A stretch of 38,221 bases of DNA, taken from the NCBI GenBank assembly GCA_017537925.1, contig JAFYJW010000072.1, positions 1 through 38,221 of the forward strand, read 5' to 3'. The notes under the pieces are model-generated. The model did not search any database. It worked only from the letters and a program-made list of their open reading frames with translations, and was not told where the DNA came from. Positions 5,566 through 12,936 of the stretch are shown here, in pieces. The position numbers were made by a program, and so were the translations under genes. Source of the stretch: Synergistes sp. (GTDB taxonomy: Bacteria; Synergistota; Synergistia; Synergistales; Synergistaceae). Positions within the stretch are counted from its first letter, which is position 1, and every line of letters starts with the position of its first letter.

Positions 5566-8409
5566 TTACTTCTTTTCCTCAAGAGCGGCTTTGATTCTTG
5601 CCGGGATGGCAGGAATTGTCTTCACGCGGGCTCCGCAGGCGGAGTATATCGCGTTGCATACCGCTGCGTGCGGTCCGGAAAGCGGCATCTCGCCTGTTCC
5701 TGAAGCGCCGAACGGTCCGAGAGGACGCGGCACTTCTGAGTGGATCAGCGTGAGGTCGTCTGTAATATCTTTGATGTACGGGAAGCCCATCGTTACGAAG
5801 TTGTTGTACTTCGACTCGTCAAGGAAGTCCTCGGAAAGCGCAAGCCCGATGCCCTGCGCAACTCCGCCGTACTGCTGGCCGTCAACGACGAGGTAGTTGT
5901 TGATGACTCCAACGTCGCCGACAAGGACGAACTTCTCGCAGTGCGCCTTGAATGTCTTCATATCAACGGAGACCATCGCGAGGTTGACGGCAAACATATG
6001 GAATCCGAACGGGATACCTTTACCGCTGTCTTTGTCGTTGCCGCAGCAGCTCTCTACAGTACCGTCCCTGTGCAGTATCTGCGCTTTGAAGTTGCCTTCA
6101 TAGAATGTCGGTATGCCTTCGGCTTTCATTTCCGCGTATGTGCGGTATGTGCCGTCCGGCTTGCGCATCGCATCAAGAAGCTTTTTGCAGCTGTCGACTA
6201 TCGCGTTGCCGGTCATCGTCTGAGAGCGGCTTGCCGCGGCTGCGCCGCTGTTCGGGCAGCGTGCGGTGTCGTTCATGAAGAGCTTTATCTGATCGGGGGC
6301 GAGTCCCAGCGGTTTGAGCGCTTCATGCGCCGTACCGAGCGTACCCATGTCGGCTCCCTGTCCGTGATCTTCCCATGTGTTGAAGATCATTACGCTTCCG
6401 TCTTCAAGCAGTTCTATATTGCTGTTGGACTCGTCCGCTCCGTCGTCGTTGGCGTTGTAGATGCTGACCGAAACGCCGACGCCGTATTTCTTTTCGGGCG
6501 TCGAAAGCTCCTTAGCTTTCTTTTTCATTTCCTCATATATCGGACGCGCCTTTTTCATCATGTCGGGCAGCGGGAATACTTCCGGCGCATAGCCTGACGG
6601 GAACTGTCCGCGCGGATTCTCCGTGAACGGCTCCCATTCGAGCAGGTTCTGCTCGCGGAAATCGAACGGATCCATGCCGCATTCGTACGCAAGCATATCC
6701 ATAGCCGTTTCGGTGCCCCAGTATATCTGCGGCGAGCCGTAAGCGCGGAAAGCGGAGCTCCAGCGGTGGTTGGTCCATACAGTGTATGCGGTTACGCGCA
6801 TATTGTCATACGCATAGGGCGAGAAGAAGAACTGACCGCTCTTGTTCGTGAGGTCGTTCGCGGATTCGCTGCACGGACCGTGGTCGATCCAGCACTTGCT
6901 CTCTACTCCTATCAGCTTGCCCTTTTCGTCCGCGCCCGCTCTGATGTGCATGAACGACGGCGAGCGCTTCGGGGTGCGCTGGTTGTGCTCTTTCATGTTG
7001 ACGCGCATGTATACCGGGCGTCCGGTGGCCATCAGCGCTACTGCAAGATACTGTTCGTTCGTGACAGTCGTCTTGTAGCCGAAGGAGGCGCCCATGTTGT
7101 TTTCGATTATGCGGATCTTCGACGGCGGAAGTCCGAGACCGCGTGCAAGCTTGACTATCGCGAAGTAGATAGCGCAGGATTTGGAGTGGATCGTAACGCG
7201 TCCCTCTTCGTCGTAGTACGCATATCCGCAGTCGGCCTCAAGAACCATATGCGGCTGGCGCGAGCTGTAGAACTCATCGTCCACCTTATGCGGGGCATTC
7301 GTGATCATGTCATGCGGATCCTCGCCCTTGACGAAGCAGCGCTTGTTCCATGCGTTCGGCATACCGTCGATGCCAGGGCAGTCGTCGAATACGCTGACCG
7401 CATCCGGCTTGATGGCGTCGCGGACGTCGACGAGCTCAGGCAGCGGCTCATAGTCGACCTTGACCTTCTGTGCAGCGGCGCGAGCATGCTCTTCGTTGTC
7501 GGCTACTACTACCGCTACGATATCGCCCCACTGACGGATCTTGTCGCCCTCTTCGACCATTATGCGGCGCTCCCAGCCGTCGGTGACGGCGGAATCACAT
7601 CCTACCTGGCCGCGGAGGCGGTTTGTGCCCTTGACGTCTTTATATGTGCAGACCTTGACGACGCCTTCGCACTTCTCTGCTTCGCTTATGTCGATCTTGT
7701 TGACCTTTGCGTGGCGCACGCCCTCAAGAGCATACGGATATGCGAAGAGGAACTCCTCCGGGAGCTTCAGGCGATCGTCGTCGCCGAAATCCCAAAGTCC
7801 TGTAGCTTTGAATACCGCGCTCGGACGCGGATAGCTGGAGTTCCAGATCTTGTCGCCGGGTTTGTACATTTTGGCGAGATCTTCGATCTTTTCTTCGCCG
7901 CGCAGTATCGCAGCAGCCTTCATCACCGCGTCGACTATCTGCTTGTAGCCGGTGCAGCGGCAGGCCATCCAGTTCTTCGCAAAGAATTCGCGAACTTCTT
8001 CGCGGGTCGGGTTTTTGTTCTCGTCAAGCAGCGCCTTGCCGCACATGATGAAGCCGGGTGTGCAGAAGCCGCACTGGATAGCGCCGCAGACTATCATAGC
8101 CCACTGCAGGGCGTGCAGGTTGGCCGGTGTGCCGACGCCTTCGATCGTAGTGATCTCGGAGAACTCGGGAACGTTCTTCCAGCGCGTGATGCACGCGCGG
8201 ACGACCTTGCCGTTCAGGATGACGTTGCAGACGCCGCACTGACCGCAGTTGCAGCCGCGCTTTGTGCCCGTCATCTTCAGCTGTTCGCGCAGAACGGTCA
8301 GCAGCGTCACATCGGGTTTGCCGATAACTCTGCGGGGAACGCCGTTGATCGAAAGCTTCTTAACGACATAGCTTCCTTTGAGCTGCTCTTCTGTCATTTC
8401 CTTTGCCAT
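5566..8409 (-). CDS. Molybdopterin aldehyde oxidoreductase (xanthine oxidase family, fused 2Fe-2S subunit)
   Basis: The 947-residue chain combines an N-terminal iron-sulfur region with the large Moco-binding region and lacks the FAD domain of xanthine dehydrogenase. This is the layout and size of the Desulfovibrio-type aldehyde oxidoreductase (Mop). Cluster one ligands are C53, C58, C61 and C73 (C-x4-C-x2-C-x11-C), with an extra C55. Cluster two ligands are C113, C116, C150 and C152. The Moco region carries FRAYGSPQ and the C-terminal GTGEMPLSG, whose glutamate is the expected catalytic base. It should hydroxylate an aldehyde or a heterocycle in the cytoplasm and pass electrons through the clusters to a separate acceptor. 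The ATG at 8409 has GAGGAG 8 nt upstream. No Moco-insertion chaperone or FAD subunit is adjacent. A palindromic operator-like repeat overlaps its promoter. Confidence 0.92.
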   Translation of the reverse strand: MAKEMTEEQLKGSYVVKKLSINGVPRRVIGKPDVTLLTVLREQLKMTGTKRGCNCGQCGVCNVILNGKVVRACITRWKNVPEFSEITTIEGVGTPANLHALQWAMIVCGAIQCGFCTPGFIMCGKALLDENKNPTREEVREFFAKNWMACRCTGYKQIVDAVMKAAAILRGEEKIEDLAKMYKPGDKIWNSSYPRPSAVFKATGLWDFGDDDRLKLPEEFLFAYPYALEGVRHAKVNKIDISEAEKCEGVVKVCTYKDVKGTNRLRGQVGCDSAVTDGWERRIMVEEGDKIRQWGDIVAVVVADNEEHARAAAQKVKVDYEPLPELVDVRDAIKPDAVSVFDDCPGIDGMPNAWNKRCFVKGEDPHDMITNAPHKVDDEFYSSRQPHMVLEADCGYAYYDEEGRVTIHSKSCAIYFAIVKLARGLGLPPSKIRIIENNMGASFGYKTTVTNEQYLAVALMATGRPVYMRVNMKEHNQRTPKRSPSFMHIRAGADEKGKLIGVESKCWIDHGPCSESANDLTNKSGQFFFSPYAYDNMRVTAYTVWTNHRWSSAFRAYGSPQIYWGTETAMDMLAYECGMDPFDFREQNLLEWEPFTENPRGQFPSGYAPEVFPLPDMMKKARPIYEEMKKKAKELSTPEKKYGVGVSVSIYNANDDGADESNSNIELLEDGSVMIFNTWEDHGQGADMGTLGTAHEALKPLGLAPDQIKLFMNDTARCPNSGAAAASRSQTMTGNAIVDSCKKLLDAMRKPDGTYRTYAEMKAEGIPTFYEGNFKAQILHRDGTVESCCGNDKDSGKGIPFGFHMFAVNLAMVSVDMKTFKAHCEKFVLVGDVGVINNYLVVDGQQYGGVAQGIGLALSEDFLDESKYNNFVTMGFPYIKDITDDLTLIHSEVPRPLGPFGASGTGEMPLSGPHAAVCNAIYSACGARVKTIPAIPARIKAALEEKK

Positions 8410-8462
8410 TTGAAAACTCCTCTCGAAATAATTTGTAGTGCCGGATTTTCAAAGCTTTTTTG

Positions 8463-8482
8463 TGCAACATTGTTGCAACAAT
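8463..8482. promoter_or_regulatory. Operator-like TGCAACA repeat and palindrome
   Basis: TGCAACA occurs at 8463-8469 and again at 8474-8480, exactly 11 bp apart, or about one helical turn. The overlapping 14-mer ATTGTTGCAACAAT (8469-8482) is a perfect palindrome, and 8463-8477 is a second palindrome around a single T. The cluster spans the predicted start of transcription of the molybdoenzyme gene, a typical repressor position. The binding protein is unknown. Confidence 0.6.
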
Positions 8483-8484
8483 AG

Positions 8485-8513
8485 TCTATAATCTTTATAT
8501 AAATAGTACTTAA
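8485..8513 (-). promoter_or_regulatory. Promoter of the molybdoenzyme gene
   Basis: On the minus strand: -35 TTAAGT (8513-8508), a 17-nt spacer, and -10 TATAGA (8490-8485), predicting a start near 8478, inside the palindromic repeat. The hexamers are imperfect, as expected for a regulated promoter. Confidence 0.5.
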
Positions 8514-8610
8514 GTTCACATCGCCAGACAACTTTTAGGTATGAAAAGAAACTTTATGCGCTTTTTATTTATATTTATGCTCTATAAAATTCACACACAA
8601 GTAAATTCAC

Positions 8611-8647
8611 AAAAAAAAATGAGGCTCTGTTTCTCTTGCCTCATTTT
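8611..8647 (-). terminator. Intrinsic terminator after the response regulator
   Basis: A 10-bp stem (AAAATGAGGC, 8616-8625, with 8638-8647) and a 12-nt loop are followed on the minus strand by a run of nine T residues. It lies 35 nt after the response regulator stop and just before the molybdoenzyme promoter, so the two genes are separate transcription units. Confidence 0.85.
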
Positions 8648-8681
8648 CCCTGCTTTTTCTGTTTTATTATCTGCAAAAAAT

Positions 8682-9377
8682 CTACAAAAGAGCCATTCTG
8701 TAACGCTTTTCCGGCCTTCCTACGCGCCTGTAAGCATATTCCACCGCCACACGCTCGCTCATTGTCAGAAATTCAAGATAGCGGCGCGCGGTCGAACGTG
8801 ATATCCCCAGTTTCTCGCCGACCTCTTCGGCCGAAAAAGCCGCGTCGTGTTCTTTAAGGAATGTTTCTACATCGTTCAGACACTTCAGCTGCAGCCCTTT
8901 CGGTATCGAACGGTTGCTGTTCCACGAAGGTTCCCTGCTCTTCATGGCAAGAAGGGTGTCCAGGTCTTCCTGTCTCCACGGACGAGTTCTTCCTGTAAGC
9001 GAATGATGATATATCTGATAATTTTTCAGCGCGGTACGCAGGCGGTCAAAAGAAAACGGCTTGACCAAAAATTCAAAAACGCCTGCGCAGACGGCTTTGC
9101 GCACAAGCGCGGGATTCTCTCCCGACGAAACGACTATGTAATCTGTGTGGGGGTACGATCTGCGCAGTTCATCGAGGTGGGCCATCGCGTCGAAATCTTT
9201 CATGAAGAGATCAAGCAGAACAAGATCGACGTCGACGCATTTCATGGCATCAAACAGCTCTGCGCCCGTCGCGGCGCACTTCAAAAGGGTAAAGGCGCTG
9301 TCATTTATGACTATGTCTGAATACAGCTTCTGCAGCAACGGATCGGACTCTGCTATCAGGACCTTGAGACTCTGCAT
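8682..9377 (-). CDS. CitB/DcuR-type response regulator
   Basis: The 231-residue protein has a receiver domain (about residues 4-120) and a C-terminal helix-turn-helix domain. Receiver residues are in place: acidic pair E10 and D12, phosphoacceptor D56 in VLLDLF, S84/S85 in the switch strand, and K106 in VKPF. The helix-turn-helix AEEVGEKLGISRSTARRYLE (about 183-202) is typical of the CitB/DcuR/DpiA group, whose members control uptake and use of di- and tricarboxylates. No histidine kinase gene is next to it, which is unusual because the group normally pairs with a CitA/DcuS kinase. The ATG at 9377 is preferred over GTG at 9383, because AGAGGA would be only about 4 nt from the GTG. It has a strong promoter and a long structured leader. 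A target could be the molybdoenzyme promoter, but this is inference. Confidence 0.88.
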   Translation of the reverse strand: MQSLKVLIAESDPLLQKLYSDIVINDSAFTLLKCAATGAELFDAMKCVDVDLVLLDLFMKDFDAMAHLDELRRSYPHTDYIVVSSGENPALVRKAVCAGVFEFLVKPFSFDRLRTALKNYQIYHHSLTGRTRPWRQEDLDTLLAMKSREPSWNSNRSIPKGLQLKCLNDVETFLKEHDAAFSAEEVGEKLGISRSTARRYLEFLTMSERVAVEYAYRRVGRPEKRYRMALL

Positions 9378-9387
9378 CTTCACTCAT

Positions 9388-9588
9388 CCTCTCTCCACCG
9401 ATACGCCAACGGATGCGGAAGAATCGGCGAAAAGAGAGCTTCGCGAAGACCACAGAAATATTACTCTGCCAATCCTTCCCCTTTCCAAAACGGGAGGCGC
9501 CTTCGTTTCCAAAGACACCCATTGGTCTTGCTCCGTAATATAAATATCCGCAGGAGTTTCGACTCGGGGATTTATTCTTTTTATTTCA
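9388..9588 (-). ncRNA. Structured 5' leader of the response regulator (candidate cis-regulatory RNA)
   Basis: On the minus strand an outer helix pairs 9541-9535 with 9464-9458 (ATATTAC/GTAATAT) and, after an internal loop, an inner helix pairs 9525-9521 with 9473-9469 (CCAAT/ATTGG). The inner helix closes a three-way junction. Arm A (9519-9496) is ten uninterrupted pairs, three of them G-U, capped by GAAA, a GNRA tetraloop. Arm B (9495-9477) is UCCC/GGGA plus UUU/AAA across a G-G mismatch. Further on, CTCTC (9437-9433) and CGCC (9429-9426) can pair with GGCG (9407-9404) and GAGAG next to the Shine-Dalgarno sequence (9395-9391), which would hide it. This looks like an aptamer plus expression platform; no known class is assigned. 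Confidence 0.5.
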
Positions 9589-9594
9589 ATTAAA

Positions 9595-9622
9595 ATTATA
9601 GCAAAACAGGCCTTCAAGTCAA
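9595..9622 (-). promoter_or_regulatory. Strong promoter of the response regulator
   Basis: On the minus strand: -35 TTGACT (9622-9617), a 16-nt spacer, and a perfect -10 TATAAT (9600-9595). The predicted start is near 9588, about 210 nt before the ATG. The rest of the gap up to 9737 holds only a weak hairpin. Confidence 0.8.
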
Positions 9623-9684
9623 GAAAATTTCGATTTTTCGTCCTTTTTTACCATGTGCGTCATTCTCTGCCATGGCTGCAAAAG

Positions 9685-9698
9685 GAGAAACGGTTCTC
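9685..9698 (-). terminator. Weak hairpin after the glycan operon
   Basis: A short stem (GAGAA/TTCTC with a 4-nt loop) is followed on the minus strand by CTTTT, about 40 nt after the last gene of the glycan block. It is the only terminator-like element before the next promoter, and it is weak. Confidence 0.3.
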
Positions 9699-9737
9699 AA
9701 AAAATGAAACTATCTTCGGTGCTGAAGGTCGGAATGA

Positions 9738-10811
9738 CTAAAGTGGGCGGACAGCGGTTTTTACTGCGGTAAACCATCTGTCGTCTTCGCCCTGTCCGGA
9801 GAAGTAGAGCTTATATATGCCCTTTTCGTCTTTTATCAGAGAGCCTTTGTAGAGGCTTTTTTTGCAGAATGAATATTTTCCTGCCTCAAAAATATCGCCT
9901 GTCACGTTCCAGACAGTCCCTCCGTCTCTGCTCGATGCAAAGGCTATGCCTCTGCCTGACCTGTAATTCCCGGCATGCTGCCAGCAGAGCGTCATAATAA
10001 GCTCCTCTGAGTCTCTTTCTGTTATGTCTATATGCCAGGGTTCCGTACCCTGAGGCAGGCCGCGTATCTCTGCCGGCACTGCGCCGCTCCATTTGTCAAC
10101 GCTGCCGCCTGCGGCTCTCATAACGGAAAAGACCCCGTCTTTTCCGTTAACGTACCAAAGCAGATACTCTCCCTCTTTTTTTATCAGAGCGGGAGACATT
10201 ATGACAGCAAGGTCCCTGCGGTCATGGAATTCCGTCATAATAACGGAGGGGCGGCTCCAATTGACGCAGTCATCCGTCTCCGTAAGAAGGAGCTGTACCG
10301 AGGCGCCCTTTCCCATATATTCGGTGCGGCGGTAGATCATGATAACTTTGCCGTTCTCATAATGCAGCATGGGATCCGAGTTATAACCGACCCAAGAGGA
10401 CGGAGGAGCTATGACGGGAGACTTTCCCCCCTGCGGGATGCGCCATTTCTCTCCGTCGTCGCTCACAAGAAATTCGGGGTTTTCAAAATATTCTATGCCG
10501 CGCGGCAGCGGAGTGAGGGCCATAATGTAACGCCATCCGCCCTTTCCCGCTCCTTCCGGGATATACCTTACGCACGGGTGTACACACTCGCCGAAGCCGG
10601 ACGTACATGAAAGATCAAGTATGCGGATATTCTGCGGCAGGTCCTCCGCGTAAGGCAGCGGGTTGCCGCAGGAATAGAGCCTGCGCGCAAGCTCATGCTG
10701 GTTTTTGTTCCAGAGTTTCTTAAGATGCCAGGAAACGCTCCGCGGGAAAAACGGCCATCTGACAGCCGCCTGCATTCCTATACGCAGCAGCTCGCGCTTT
10801 ACTTTGTTCAT
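9738..10811 (-). CDS. Five-bladed beta-propeller glycosidase-like protein
   Basis: The 357-residue protein looks like a GH43/GH32/GH62-type five-bladed propeller. Repeated blade signatures are visible: FLVSDDGEKW, SDPMLHYENGK, LLLTETDDCVNWS, ALIKKEGEYLLWYVNG, FASSRDGGTVW and YKLYFSGQGE. An N-terminal stretch of about 70 residues is basic and helical-looking, without a clear signal peptide. The fold binds or cleaves glycans in relatives, but I cannot assign catalytic acids with confidence. It is the last gene of the glycosyltransferase block, and its start overlaps the stop of the upstream GT4 gene (ATGA, 10808-10811), so it is made together with it. A role in trimming or recognising the glycan built by the cluster is plausible. 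Intracellular location, inferred from the lack of a signal, would be unusual for a hydrolase. Confidence 0.7.
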   Translation of the reverse strand: MNKVKRELLRIGMQAAVRWPFFPRSVSWHLKKLWNKNQHELARRLYSCGNPLPYAEDLPQNIRILDLSCTSGFGECVHPCVRYIPEGAGKGGWRYIMALTPLPRGIEYFENPEFLVSDDGEKWRIPQGGKSPVIAPPSSWVGYNSDPMLHYENGKVIMIYRRTEYMGKGASVQLLLTETDDCVNWSRPSVIMTEFHDRRDLAVIMSPALIKKEGEYLLWYVNGKDGVFSVMRAAGGSVDKWSGAVPAEIRGLPQGTEPWHIDITERDSEELIMTLCWQHAGNYRSGRGIAFASSRDGGTVWNVTGDIFEAGKYSFCKKSLYKGSLIKDEKGIYKLYFSGQGEDDRWFTAVKTAVRPL

Positions 10812-11896
10812 TTGGCTTTTCCCTTCAGGCTGGCAAGACGTTCATAGATCTCAACGGTATCTGCCGCAACTGTGTCAAGCGAAAAACGCGATGCGCTCTT
10901 CACCGCTTCCCGCGAAAAAACAGGAAGCATTTCCCTGCGGGCAAGCAGCGAGAGCAGCTTTTCGGCAAGGAGCTCTGCGTCGCCCGGCTCGTAAAGCACG
11001 CCGTTTACACCGTCCGTCACAAGCTCAGGAGAACCGCCGATGCATGTGGCAACAGCGGGAAGCCCGCTTGCCACCGCTTCGAGCAGCATCACGCTGAACC
11101 CCTCCGGAAGCTCTGATGGGGAAACAAATATATCCGCGCCGCACAGCCAGTCTTTGATGTTTTCCACATAACCGGCAAATACGACGCTGCCGCTCACGCC
11201 TAAACGTGAAACTTCCTCTTTCATCGCGGCCATATGCGGACCGTCTCCGATAAGCCACAGAGCTGTATCGGCGTCCGGGCCTGATCTTTCCCGAAGAATG
11301 GAATAGGCCTCGATCAGACGCTCAAAACCCTTTCCGTCGTCAAAGCGCCCTCCTGCGGCTATCACAACGGTCTTTTCCCCGGCCGAATTACCGTCACGCA
11401 TCTTGCGCCGCATAGGTTCGTTCCTGCGGAAAGCGGATATGTCTATCGGGTTGTAAACCACCTGAAGCTTTTCCTGCGGGAAACCCTGCCCGGCCATATG
11501 ACGCGCTACCGCATCAGAGCACGGGAGAAGCAGATCCGCGTTCCTGTAATATTTTACCTTGGCGTGCTTGTCAACGGTGGAAACGACCGGTATGCGACCG
11601 TGCTTTCCCCAAAGACCGCCTATTGCCGCCGCGGAAGAAAGCCTCGTATGTATAACATCGGGCGCCGTTTCGCCGACAATGCGCCCGAAGCCGCGGCAAA
11701 AGGCCGGCAGCGAAGAAATAAGCGGCGTATATTCCAAAGTATCCACGCCGCTCTCCCGCAGACGCTTTGCGAGCGTTCCGCCTTCCCTGCAGACGGCCCT
11801 GTTTTGGACGCCCAGTTCGGCAAGCCTGCAGAGCAAAGCGATCCAGGACTCGCACCAACTCAGTCTGTTTTCGTCGACATAATGCAGGACACGCAC
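10808..11896 (-). CDS. Glycosyltransferase family 4
   Basis: The 362-residue GT-B-fold transferase uses a nucleotide-sugar donor and probably works at the cytoplasmic face of the membrane. The N-terminal acceptor domain opens with MRVLHYVDENRLSW. The donor domain contains VIAAGGRFDDGKGFERLIEA (about 189-208) and the E-x7-E motif in PEGFSVMLLEAVASGLPAV (about 273-291). The start is GTG at 11896 with AAGGA 8 nt ahead, only 5 nt after the stop of the previous GT4 gene. The sugar and linkage cannot be predicted. It overlaps the propeller gene by 4 nt downstream. Together with the other transferases it should extend a surface or protein-linked glycan. Confidence 0.88.
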   Translation of the reverse strand: MRVLHYVDENRLSWCESWIALLCRLAELGVQNRAVCREGGTLAKRLRESGVDTLEYTPLISSLPAFCRGFGRIVGETAPDVIHTRLSSAAAIGGLWGKHGRIPVVSTVDKHAKVKYYRNADLLLPCSDAVARHMAGQGFPQEKLQVVYNPIDISAFRRNEPMRRKMRDGNSAGEKTVVIAAGGRFDDGKGFERLIEAYSILRERSGPDADTALWLIGDGPHMAAMKEEVSRLGVSGSVVFAGYVENIKDWLCGADIFVSPSELPEGFSVMLLEAVASGLPAVATCIGGSPELVTDGVNGVLYEPGDAELLAEKLLSLLARREMLPVFSREAVKSASRFSLDTVAADTVEIYERLASLKGKAK

Positions 11897-11901
11897 GGCC
11901 G

Positions 11902-12936
11902 TTATCCTTTTTTCTTTGAGTACTCGCCGATCACTTCACGGTATATCGCTTCATCCTCGCCGACCATTTTTGCAAGCGTGGGCACGCTTTCGCGTGGAAT
12001 GGCAAGTTTAGCGATGCGCGTTTCAATAAAATCCAAAACAGCGGCGCGCCACGCATCGACGTCGCCGGGCGGCAGAAGATGTTCATTGCCTCCGGCCATC
12101 TCGGCGACAGGCGCGATATCCGAGGCAATAACAGGAATACCTATCTGAACCGCGCGAGCAAGAGTAAGCGGCATTCCTTCCGTGTACGAAGGAAAAAGAA
12201 GACAAGACGCGTTAGCCATATATTCGTCGGCTTTATCAGAGTATCCGTGGAACGTTACTTTTGAGCCGAGTCCGTGAGATGACGCAATTTCTTCAAGCTC
12301 TGAACGCATAGGCCCGTCGCCCACGACGTCAAGGGACCAATCCCCCTCCTGAGGCAGCGCGGCAAGTACATCCTGAAGTCCTTTGACCGGAGAAAGACGC
12401 CCTACGAATAAAAATCTCACCGCCCCCTGCAGGTTTTCCGGCTTCCAGGAGACTTTCGGTTCGTCGAGCCCGTTCAGCACCACGCGCGTGTTCTCATAGA
12501 AACAGTCCTTCATTGCCTCCCGCACCGCCGAACTCACGCATATTACGCATGACGCGCTGCGGTAGGGCGCGTAGATCCAGCGCGATTTGTTGCCGAAATC
12601 CACGTGGGCGGTGACTATATAAGGTATGCCGGCCTTTTTCGAGGCGATACGCGCGATCCATGCGGGGACGCGAGAATGAGCGTGAAGCAGCTGTATGCCC
12701 TGCTTACGGACAAAATCTGCTATTTTGCCCGCGCATATAAAGCAGAGCGCGGGATTTTTCTTTTGCACAGGCATTTCGATATGTCTGACTGAGTCCGAAA
12801 GCTGGCATGCCATTTTGCCTCCGGCCGATATCACCGTAATATCGTGCCCGCGCTTTGAAAGCTCGTTGGAAAGGTCTATAACATGCCGTTCCACACCGCC
12901 GATATCAAGTTCCGGAAGTATTTCTGCTATTTTCAT
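11902..12936 (-). CDS. Glycosyltransferase family 4
   Basis: This 344-residue GT-B transferase begins MKIAEILPELDIGGVERHV, the glycine-rich loop typical of GT4 enzymes. The donor-binding half contains RFLFVGRLSPVKGLQDVL and an E-x7-E-type segment around PSYTEGMPLTLARAVQIGIP. The ATG at 12936 overlaps the stop of the upstream GT8 gene (ATGA) and has AGGA a few nt ahead; an in-frame start 16 codons upstream would lie inside the GT8 gene and is less likely. It is distinct in sequence from the neighbouring GT4 (10808-11896), so the two probably add different sugars or linkages. The acceptor is unknown. Confidence 0.88.
   Translation of the reverse strand: MKIAEILPELDIGGVERHVIDLSNELSKRGHDITVISAGGKMACQLSDSVRHIEMPVQKKNPALCFICAGKIADFVRKQGIQLLHAHSRVPAWIARIASKKAGIPYIVTAHVDFGNKSRWIYAPYRSASCVICVSSAVREAMKDCFYENTRVVLNGLDEPKVSWKPENLQGAVRFLFVGRLSPVKGLQDVLAALPQEGDWSLDVVGDGPMRSELEEIASSHGLGSKVTFHGYSDKADEYMANASCLLFPSYTEGMPLTLARAVQIGIPVIASDIAPVAEMAGGNEHLLPPGDVDAWRAAVLDFIETRIAKLAIPRESVPTLAKMVGEDEAIYREVIGEYSKKKG

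Noticed and set aside
6766-8484. Long plus-strand open frame (572 codons) antisense to the molybdoenzyme
   Set aside because: The minus strand encodes a clear full-length enzyme with conserved motifs; the plus frame has no ribosome site, no recognisable motif and arises from codon bias of the GC-rich gene.
9301-9522. A 73-codon minus-strand frame with GGAG 8 nt ahead of its ATG, overlapping the response regulator start
   Set aside because: Its first codons lie inside the helices of the leader structure and its product is arginine-rich without pattern; a leader peptide is not excluded but the RNA structure explains the sequence better.
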